Positions 57,547-64,000 of a stretch of DNA of 64,000 nt are shown here, piece after piece. Below the pieces are notes generated by a model. The model worked only from the letters and a program-made list of their open reading frames with translations. It was not told the DNA's origin and did no database searches. How positions within the stretch are numbered: position 1 is the stretch's first letter; every line of letters begins with the position of its first letter. The position numbers and the translations under genes are program-made. Source of the DNA: Fremontodendron californicum (lineage: Eukaryota; Streptophyta; Magnoliopsida; Malvales; Malvaceae); assembly GCA_030761205.1 (NCBI GenBank), contig JAULJL010000035.1, positions 15,293,001 to 15,357,000 of the forward strand, written 5' to 3'.

Positions 57547-60500
57547 TTGCTTGATCTTGGTGCTAGTGTTAATCTTTTGCCTTTTTCTGTTTATCAACAG
57601 TTAGGTTTAGGTGAACTCAAGGAAACACCTGTTACACTTCAACTAGCTGATCGTTCTGTAAAAATTCCTCGAGGGATAGTTGAAGATGTTTTGGTTCAAA
57701 TTGATAATTTTTACTTCCCTGTTGATTTTATTGTTTTGGACACACATCCTGTTTCAAATCCAAATGTTCAAATTCCTGTTATATTAGGCCGTCCATTTCT
57801 TGCAACTTCTAATGCTCTGATAAATTGCAGGAATGGTATGTTGAACATTTCTTTTGGAAATATGACTTTAGAATTAAATGTGTTCAACATTTGCAAGCAA
57901 CCTGGTGATAATTCAGAAGTACATGAAGTGGATTTCATTGAAGAACTTGTTCATGAACATCTCACCACTACCACATTCCATGATCCTTTAGAAGCTTATT
58001 TAATTGAATATGAGTTTGATAATGCTTCAGAAATTTCACACACTGATTCTTTGTTAAAATCTTTTCAGGATAAGCATTGTTGGAAACAAAAGTTTGAGGA
58101 ACTACCATCACTTACAAATGTCACTGTACCATCAACTATTGAACCACCCAAGCTGGAGTTAAAACCATTGCCATCCGAGCTAAAATATTCCTTTTTGGGT
58201 GAGAGTGAAACTTTTCCAGTCATAATTTCTTCACATCTTGATGAACTACAAGAAGGTAAGTTGTTACAACTTTTGAAGATGCACAAAAAGGCATTAGGAT
58301 GGACCTTAGCTGACATAAAGGGAATAAGCCCATTAATCTGCACACATAATATTTATTTAGAGGAAAATGCTAAACCCTCTAGACAAATGCAACGAAGGCT
58401 TAATCCTAATATGAAAGAAGTAGTGAGAAATGAAGTCATTAAACTTCTAGATAATGGAATCATTTATCCTATCTCTGATAGCAAATGGGTAAGTCCTACT
58501 CAAGTCGTACCTAAGAAATCTGGAGTTACTGTAGTTAAAAATGAAAACAATGAATTAATTCCAGCTAGGACTGTTACTGGTTGGCGCATGTGCATTGACT
58601 ATAGGAAACTTAACTCAGTGACGAGGAAAGATCATTTCCCTTTGCCTTTCATGGATCAAATCTTAGAAAGAGTTGCAGGGCATGAGTTTTATTGTTTTCT
58701 AGATGGATATTCTGGGTATAATCAAATTGCCATTGCACTTGAGGACCAAGAGAAAACCACTTTTACATGTCCTTTTGGTACTTTTGCATATCGTAGAATG
58801 CCATTTGGATTATGTAACGCCCCTGCCACATTTCAAAGATGCATGCTTAGCATTTTTAGTGACATGATTGAACGTAATCTTGAGATTTTCATGGATGATT
58901 TTTCTGTTTCTGGTGATTCATTTGATGATTGCTTAGCCAATTTGAAAAATGTATTGATTAGGTGTGAAGAAAAAAATCTTGTTCTTAATTGGGAAAAATG
59001 TCATTTCATGGTCACTAAAGGTATTGTACTAGGTCACATTGTTTCTGCAAAAGGGATTGAGGTAGACAAGTCAAAACTTGAATTGATTGCTAATCTACCC
59101 ACACCAAAGACAGTAAAGGACATTAGGTCATTCTTGGGACATGCAGGTTTTTATAGAAGATTCATAAAAGATTTTAGCACAATATCTAAACCTCTATGTA
59201 ATCTTTTAATGAAAGACACTGCATTTGAATGGACTAAAGATTGTGAAGATGCTTTTGAAAAACTCAAAAATATGCTCACTACTGCTCCTATTATGAGATC
59301 TCCTGATTGGTCCTTACCATTTGAAATAATGTGTGATGCTAGTGACTATGCTGTTGGTGCTGTGTTAGGACAAAGGAAAGATAATAAACCACATGTAATT
59401 TACTATGCAAGTAAAACTTTAAATAGAGCCCAAATGAATTATTCCACTACAGAAAAGGAATTACTTGCAGTTGTTTTTGCATTGGATAAATTCAGATCTT
59501 ACCTTGTTGGATCATCAATTGTTGTCTTTAGTGATCATGCAGCTTTAAAATATCTTCTCTCTAAGAAGGATGCAAAACCTAGGTTGCTGAGGTGGATCCT
59601 TTTGCTGCAAGAATTTGACATCACCATTCGAGATAAAAAAGGAGTAGAAAATGTGGTGGCTGATCATTTATCAAGACTTGTTTGTGATGAATCTTTTGGA
59701 ACCTCACCAATAAATGATACTTTTCCTGATGAACAACTTCTAATTGTCTCCACGACACCTTGGTTTGCTGACATTGCTAATTTTCTTGCTACAGGAAAAA
59801 TTCCTTCTCAATGGAGCACACAACATAAAAGGAAGTTTCTGAATGAGGTAAAGAAGTTCTATTGGGATGACCCTTACTTGTTCAAATATTGTCCTGATCA
59901 GATTTTTCGAAGATGCATTCCCGACAATGAGGTAAGTAGTGTAATTAAGTTTTGTCATTCCGAGGCATGTGGTGGTCATTTTTCATCAAAGAAAACTGCT
60001 GCAAAAATTTTACAGTGTGGATTTTACTGGCCAACTTTGTTCAAAGATGCACATAATTTTTGCAAGTCATGTGAAAGTTGTCAAAAATTAGGTTCCATTT
60101 CGAAAAGAAACATGATGCCTTTGAACCCAATTCTTGTAATTGAAATTTTTGACTGTTGGGGTATTGATTTCATGGGACCATTTCCACCATCTTTTGGTTT
60201 CTTATACATTTTAGTTGCAATAGATTATGTTTCAAAGTGGATAGAGGCAATTCCATGTCGAAATAATGATCACAAAACAGTGATTAAATTTTTAAAAGAA
60301 AATATTTTGAGTCGATTTGGAATTCCTCGATCTATCATAAGCGATGGGGGAACACATTTTTGCAACAAGGTTTTTGAAACATTAATGAAGAAATATGCCA
60401 TTACACACAAAGTTGCAACCCCTTATCACCCGCAGACAAATGGACAGGTAGAATTAGCAAATAGGGAGATTAAACAAATTTTGGAAAAGACAGTTAATCC

Positions 60501-61056
60501 AAATCGCAAAGATTGGTCTCTTAGACTTAACGATGCATTATGGGCCTATCGAACAGCTTTTAAAACAGCATTGGGCATGTCTCCTTATAGGCTAGTTTAT
60601 GGAAAACCTTGTCATTTACCTGTGGAACTTGAGCATAAAGCATATTGGGCCATTAAAATGTTCAACTCAAACCTTGATGACGCTTCTAATTTACGAAAAT
60701 TACAAATAAATGAACTTGAGGAACTCAGAAATGATGCATATGAGAATTCTAAAATTCATAAAGAAAGAACTAAAGCCTTTCATGACAAGTTAATTTCAAG
60801 AAAAACATTTAATGTTGGGCAAAAAGTTCTACTTTATAATTCTAGACTTCACATATTTCCTGGTAAGTTGAGATCAAGATGGACTGGCCCATTTGTGGTT
60901 AAGCATGTGTATCATTATGGAGCAGTTGACATTGAGAATCCTCAAAATGGTAACGTATTCAAGGTAAATGGACAAAGACTCAAACTCTTTTTGGAAAATC
61001 ATGTTACTCAAGAAGAGGTTGTTTTTCTTTCTGATCCTTGTTTTGAAAATAACTAG
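57547..61056 (+). CDS. pol: Pol of Athila-type element (protease, RT, RNase H, integrase)
   Basis: About 1169 uninterrupted codons continue the gag frame two codons after its stop. There is no ATG at the start, so it needs readthrough or is a gag-pol fusion broken by one stop. In order: aspartic protease DLGASVNLLP (residues 3-12); reverse transcriptase from MCIDYRKLN (about 348) with LDGYSGYNQI and active-site FMDD (about 448, the usual Athila form); RNase H with CDASD, TEKELLAV and SDHAAL (about 590-700); integrase with a zinc domain (CHSEACGGHF to CESCQK, about 803-850) and DDE residues in GIDFMGP (about 872), SDGGTHF (931) and GQVELANRE (966). No catalytic residue is missing. The length is normal for the lineage. 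Confidence 0.9.
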   Translation: MLDLGASVNLLPFSVYQQLGLGELKETPVTLQLADRSVKIPRGIVEDVLVQIDNFYFPVDFIVLDTHPVSNPNVQIPVILGRPFLATSNALINCRNGMLNISFGNMTLELNVFNICKQPGDNSEVHEVDFIEELVHEHLTTTTFHDPLEAYLIEYEFDNASEISHTDSLLKSFQDKHCWKQKFEELPSLTNVTVPSTIEPPKLELKPLPSELKYSFLGESETFPVIISSHLDELQEGKLLQLLKMHKKALGWTLADIKGISPLICTHNIYLEENAKPSRQMQRRLNPNMKEVVRNEVIKLLDNGIIYPISDSKWVSPTQVVPKKSGVTVVKNENNELIPARTVTGWRMCIDYRKLNSVTRKDHFPLPFMDQILERVAGHEFYCFLDGYSGYNQIAIALEDQEKTTFTCPFGTFAYRRMPFGLCNAPATFQRCMLSIFSDMIERNLEIFMDDFSVSGDSFDDCLANLKNVLIRCEEKNLVLNWEKCHFMVTKGIVLGHIVSAKGIEVDKSKLELIANLPTPKTVKDIRSFLGHAGFYRRFIKDFSTISKPLCNLLMKDTAFEWTKDCEDAFEKLKNMLTTAPIMRSPDWSLPFEIMCDASDYAVGAVLGQRKDNKPHVIYYASKTLNRAQMNYSTTEKELLAVVFALDKFRSYLVGSSIVVFSDHAALKYLLSKKDAKPRLLRWILLLQEFDITIRDKKGVENVVADHLSRLVCDESFGTSPINDTFPDEQLLIVSTTPWFADIANFLATGKIPSQWSTQHKRKFLNEVKKFYWDDPYLFKYCPDQIFRRCIPDNEVSSVIKFCHSEACGGHFSSKKTAAKILQCGFYWPTLFKDAHNFCKSCESCQKLGSISKRNMMPLNPILVIEIFDCWGIDFMGPFPPSFGFLYILVAIDYVSKWIEAIPCRNNDHKTVIKFLKENILSRFGIPRSIISDGGTHFCNKVFETLMKKYAITHKVATPYHPQTNGQVELANREIKQILEKTVNPNRKDWSLRLNDALWAYRTAFKTALGMSPYRLVYGKPCHLPVELEHKAYWAIKMFNSNLDDASNLRKLQINELEELRNDAYENSKIHKERTKAFHDKLISRKTFNVGQKVLLYNSRLHIFPGKLRSRWTGPFVVKHVYHYGAVDIENPQNGNVFKVNGQRLKLFLENHVTQEEVVFLSDPCFENN

Positions 61057-61211
61057 ATGTAAATATAATTTTTTTTTACCCCGGTTAAATGGCGGATAAC
61101 GGTACTCCGTGATTATTTAAGTCGGTTCCATCAGCTACCCACAAAACTGATATTGTATATAAATTTCTCTTTCAATTTCTCTTTCATTTTTTTTTTTATT
61201 TTTTTTTCAAG
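61057..61211 (+). promoter_or_regulatory. Pol-to-ORF spacer with TATA-like box
   Basis: TATATAAA at 61156-61163 is followed by a pyrimidine-rich stretch (CTCTTTCAATTTCTCTTTC, then T runs) ending in AAG directly before the ATG at 61212. It could act as an internal promoter or as a splice acceptor for a subgenomic RNA. Confidence 0.45.
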
Positions 61212-61748
61212 ATGGATGATATTCTCACAAGATTGCAGAAACAATTTCCTCTTTTTCCTCGGAATATTTTACTGAAGCTTTACCAAGTTCGATTTGAAAG
61301 ATTAAGAATGCTTATGCACAAAGGGATTCCTGAAGACATACGTTGGATAATTGAAGCCAAGGTACGTGAAGATGAATATCTTCCTGTTTTGCATTTACCA
61401 GGTACAGGTAGAAGCACTTTTGCAAAGAAGCGACGAGCAAAGCGCATGAGTTCAAATTGCCACAAGTGTGCACGATGGACGTGTAACGGTAAATGTCGTT
61501 CTATTGGGATTCCGTCCTCTAATCGAGATGATAAAATTGAATTCATTAAGGATGGACTGAGTAAGGAGAATTTGGGTAATATCCAACTTTCTCTTGAGAC
61601 GCATCCTAGTAGAGACGTACAAAGAGAAATTCTTGATTTATGGCCGCAATTCCAAAGGGAATGGCAACATCTTGGGAATCTGATGTTAAAAGACCCTGTT
61701 TGCCAGCTTGTAAGAAAACTGGATGGGAAGCATATCCTCGACTCATAG
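61212..61748 (+). CDS. Basic cysteine-rich protein in Athila element (unknown family)
   Basis: This is an intact 178-residue open frame after pol. The N-terminal 60 residues are predicted helical from their pattern (FPRNILLKLYQVRFERLRML). Residues 66-78 are strongly basic (GRSTFAKKRRAKR). A four-cysteine motif follows at C83, C86, C91 and C95 (C-x2-C-x4-C-x3-C), typical of a zinc-binding nucleic-acid-binding module. The order of basic patch then cysteine cluster recalls the cysteine-rich nucleic-acid-binding proteins of some plant RNA viruses (carlavirus type), several of which suppress RNA silencing; that likeness is my inference from layout, not a proven homology. The C-terminal half has no motif I know. 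It is not an env-like protein (no signal peptide or membrane span). Confidence 0.65.
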   Translation: MDDILTRLQKQFPLFPRNILLKLYQVRFERLRMLMHKGIPEDIRWIIEAKVREDEYLPVLHLPGTGRSTFAKKRRAKRMSSNCHKCARWTCNGKCRSIGIPSSNRDDKIEFIKDGLSKENLGNIQLSLETHPSRDVQREILDLWPQFQREWQHLGNLMLKDPVCQLVRKLDGKHILDS

Positions 61749-62113
61749 AAGGCGTTTAAGCCGTTTCTGGACGTAAAACCAGAGGAAGATGTGAGCCACA
61801 ATCACAACTACAATAAATGACTTCTCAGCTTTTGGTTTGATTTGCAATAATTTTATTTCGGTTTAGTTTACGTGTTGTTCGATTTGTGTAATTATTCTCT
61901 TTTTTTTGCATTGGTCTTTTACGGTTGATTTTTCTTCTCTTTTTGATTTTCTTCCTGAAATCACGCAAAAATCTTTTGTTAGGTTAACATTTTCTTCTGA
62001 CAGGTCAAATACACTTTCGGCGACATTATTACTCTTGTCTGATTCACTACTCAGTCCTCTATATATTACACCATGTACTCATTCTCTTTCAGGCACTCGA
62101 AAAAGAAAAAAAA
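61749..62113 (+). promoter_or_regulatory. Spacer with TATA-like box and splice-acceptor-like site before LOG gene
   Basis: There is no gene on either strand. TATATATT at 62060-62067 is about 50 bases before the ATG at 62114. CATTCTCTTTCAG ends at about 62092 and looks like a 3' splice site. Either could allow separate expression of the downstream frame. The spacing from TATA to ATG is nearly the same as for the frame at 61212. Confidence 0.45.
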
Positions 62114-62761
62114 ATGGAAAGCACTTCGTCCCAGCGCATTAAAAAAATTTGTGTCTTTGGAGGTGCTTATCCAGGGAAAAATAACATATTCGCTGATGAA
62201 GCCATAAGAGTTGGAGTAATACTTGCCCAACAAAAGATCCACTTGATTTATGGAGGCGGTAGTACGGGTTTAATGGGAGCAGTCGCTACAGCAGCACACG
62301 CCGAAGGAAGTCCAGTTCTAGGAATCGTGCCAAAACTATTCACAGATTTTTGTGGACCTACCGTGGGTAAGGAAATACAAGTCTGGAGTATCCCTGAACG
62401 GATAACAATCATGTACCATTCTGCCGATGCATTCATTGCCTTACCAGGAGGTCTGGGTACATTGGAAGAAATAGCTTGCGTGGCTTCTTGGTCATCTTTG
62501 GTCACAAATAAGAAACCCATTGGTTTGCTTAATTTTAATGGTTATTTTAGTAATTTACTTTCATATTTAGATAATGCTGTGGATAATGGATTCATGTTTT
62601 CAGAGGCAAGGAGAACCATAATTTCTGCTACAACCATTGAAGATTTACTCAAAAAGCTACAAGCTTATGAGTGTTTATCTGCTACGGTTGTTTCGCAAAC
62701 GCTCGGAAAAAGAAAAAGAGATATGGACGAGCAAGGAGTGGATTGCACTTTGTCTTTGTGA
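62114..62761 (+). CDS. LOG-like: LOG-type cytokinin riboside 5'-monophosphate phosphoribohydrolase carried by Athila element
   Basis: This is an intact 215-residue frame in a good start context (AAAAATGG). LOG enzymes release active free-base cytokinins from their nucleotides. Family signatures are GGGSTGLMG (residues 47-55), the arginine in PERITIM (R96, aligned with the LOG catalytic Arg) and PGGLGTLEE (111-119) with the catalytic Glu. The Rossmann start ICVFGGAYPG departs from the usual CVFCGSS. The length is that of plant LOGs (about 210-220). Host LOG genes have several introns and this has none, consistent with capture of a processed transcript. The C-terminus has GKRKRDMDE, a nuclear-localisation-like basic run. 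It sits where env-like genes occur in Athila elements, on the same strand as pol and before the 3' motifs. All catalytic residues I know are present, so activity is plausible. Confidence 0.9.
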   Translation: MESTSSQRIKKICVFGGAYPGKNNIFADEAIRVGVILAQQKIHLIYGGGSTGLMGAVATAAHAEGSPVLGIVPKLFTDFCGPTVGKEIQVWSIPERITIMYHSADAFIALPGGLGTLEEIACVASWSSLVTNKKPIGLLNFNGYFSNLLSYLDNAVDNGFMFSEARRTIISATTIEDLLKKLQAYECLSATVVSQTLGKRKRDMDEQGVDCTLSL

Positions 62762-63024
62762 CATTATCTAACATTTTGTTTGTTGTGTCTCAGTTATAAT
62801 AAGTGGTTAGCAACCTCTGCAGGTAATATCTCCTAAATTCTACCTTTAAAATTTGACATTGGGGACAATGTCATATTTTAGTAGGGGGTAAGGGACATAT
62901 TTTGCTAAAAAAAAAAAAAAAAAATTTGTTGTGTTTTAAGAAATTTAGAAGTATTCATTCTGAACAAGGTCTGAGTAAGGGAGACTTGAGACATACCTTG
63001 TCAGTTTGATTTAATCTTCTTCTT

Positions 63025-63061
<37 letters not shown>

Positions 63062-64000
63062 ATGTTTAGACTTAGTGTGTTTTTTTTAGTTACTTTCAAT
63101 ACAATGATGAGATATGAATTGCATAAGTCTAAAACAGATTTATTAGTGAGAAGATTTTCATGAGAATTGAGCTTGATGTCAACCTTTTTATGAGCCAATG
63201 TTAATATGATATGTTGATTGAGAAAGAAGCATGTTTAGACTTAATCTGACTTGTATAATCATCTTTGTGAGTTTTTGAGCCTATAATGATTGATGCATTA
63301 TACAAATCAATCTAATTTCTTTCTTGAGTGCTCTTATGATTACATGATTCTCTAGAACTTGCTTTAAACCGTTTGAGACTATATTGATACATGTGACAAC
63401 ATGAATATGATAGAGGCATTAGGATTATAACCAGAGCCAAACAGCCATCCATTATTAATGTTCTACGAGAACATCCCCACTAGTGAGCCAATTTGAGCCT
63501 ACATTAAATATGATGTTTTATTGGTAACCACAACTTACACCTAGCCTAAATATGCTTATATCCTTACCCTTGTTCTAAAGATGAATTTTATATTTTGAGA
63601 CATATTGCAAAAAAACAAGGGATATTTTTATTTGAAAATTTGGGTTAGAAACAAAAGATAAGTGTGGGGGAAGAAAAGAAAAGAAAAAGTCAAGAGAAAA
63701 AGAAAGGGATCATTGTCAAATACATTCCCATATTAAAAAAAAAAAAAAAAAAAAATCTTCTCTTGAACTTCTAGAAAAAGATGTTACAAAGTTGGTTAGA
63801 ATGATGCAAAGGCTCAACATGAATATTTAGCCTATGTTATTATGTGCTTTATAAGAGTTTTGAGAAGTTTTATTTGTATGATCTTATTATGTCTCTAAAA
63901 TCTATGAACTCTTTGGAACCTTTGTGATATCTTTATCCTTTTGTTCTTTAACCACATTATAACCCTTTGGCCCCATTACAACCTTGAATAAAGACCTCTT
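62762..64000 (+). other. 3' non-coding region of Athila-type element
   Basis: There is no gene. It contains a hairpin (62854-62873), GTAGGGGGTAAGGGACA, poly(A) runs near 62908, 63027-63060 (about 34 A) and 63736-63756, a twofold CATGTTTAGACTTA motif (63061 and 63230), and the purine-rich AAGTGTGGGGGAAGAAAAG from about 63659. Such runs are usual between the last frame and the 3' LTR in this lineage. The 3' LTR start (TGATAACTCG) is not seen before the window ends. Confidence 0.6.
62854..62873 (+). other. Stem-loop with GNRA-like loop
   Basis: TGACATTG, loop GGGA, CAATGTCA: a perfect 8-base stem with a GNRA-type tetraloop, about 95 bases after the LOG stop. The core GGGGACAATGTC is, to my knowledge, common after pol in Athila elements. 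Confidence 0.6.

Larger units (their letters stand above)
54055..64000 (+). mobile_element. Athila-type LTR retrotransposon with two extra genes (3' end outside window)
   Basis: The order is 5' LTR, primer site, gag, protease-reverse transcriptase-RNase H-integrase, then two extra open reading frames (a cysteine-rich protein and a LOG-like protein), a hairpin and purine-rich 3' region. Diagnostic Athila features are the tRNA-Asp-type primer site, the DLGAS protease motif, FMDD in reverse transcriptase and the integrase C-terminal LLYNSRL and WTGPFVV. The 3' LTR is not reached. It is inserted in the gag of the Ogre/Tat element. Coding parts are near-intact, so this is younger than its host element. 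Confidence 0.9.

Noticed and set aside
61212..61748. Env-like gene of the Athila element
   Set aside because: No signal peptide or transmembrane segment is visible, and the cysteine/basic layout does not fit an envelope protein.
61280..61801. Minus-strand 173-codon frame opposite the cysteine-rich frame
   Set aside because: Shadow of the plus-strand gene; no motif, and the plus frame has the cysteine pattern and a TATA-like box.

Overview
The window is repeat-rich nuclear DNA from a flowering plant, most likely a eudicot. The evidence is spliced plant-type genes, plant Ty3/gypsy lineages (Ogre/Tat and Athila), Ty1/copia remnants, a CACTA transposon, hAT-like MITEs and a tRNA-derived SINE-like family. 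The species cannot be named from sequence alone. Host-derived coding sequence is limited to one exon resembling VAC14 at the left edge, two intact spliced potato-inhibitor-I (serine protease inhibitor) genes, and fragments of a ketoacyl-ACP synthase, a UDP-glucuronate decarboxylase and a uridine kinase-like gene.

Layout. Bases 1-340 are host DNA with a VAC14-like exon. Bases 341-26155 are a composite of a gag-only Ogre/Tat-type retroelement on the minus strand, arranged LTR - internal - LTR - truncated internal. It has LTRs of 4.4 and 5.2 kb, an intact gag in one internal copy and a frameshifted gag in the other, and no pol. It abuts a decayed copia gag-integrase fragment (26156-27810). Bases 28185-31701 are a CACTA element with a TAT target duplication that carries exons of two unrelated host genes. 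Bases 31702-40480 hold the inhibitor genes, a hAT-like MITE, SINE-like copies and a ketoacyl synthase fragment. Bases 40494-42607 are a mosaic of copia pieces that form a long inverted repeat. Bases 42608-54054 are the 3' part of a second, pol-bearing Ogre/Tat element (minus strand) with many disabling mutations. Bases 54055-64000 are an Athila-type element (plus strand) inserted in the gag of that element; its 3' LTR lies beyond the window.

The most striking unit is the Athila-type element. Its gag-pol is near-intact, broken by one in-frame stop just before the protease. Downstream of pol, where env-like genes sit in this lineage, it carries two extra open reading frames. The first is a 178-residue basic cysteine-rich protein with a C-x2-C-x4-C-x3-C motif after an arginine/lysine-rich stretch. 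The second is an intact, intronless 215-residue LOG-type protein (cytokinin-activating phosphoribohydrolase family). Each has a TATA-like box about 50 bases before its ATG. A retroelement with its own hormone-activating enzyme, beside what may be a nucleic-acid-binding or silencing-suppressor-like protein, is the best candidate here for an undescribed system.

Other points are tandem repeats in the 3' regions of both Ogre/Tat elements whose units fold into short hairpins (with compensatory changes in one of them), W-box clusters in the gag-only element's LTRs, and reactive-site divergence between the two inhibitor paralogues.
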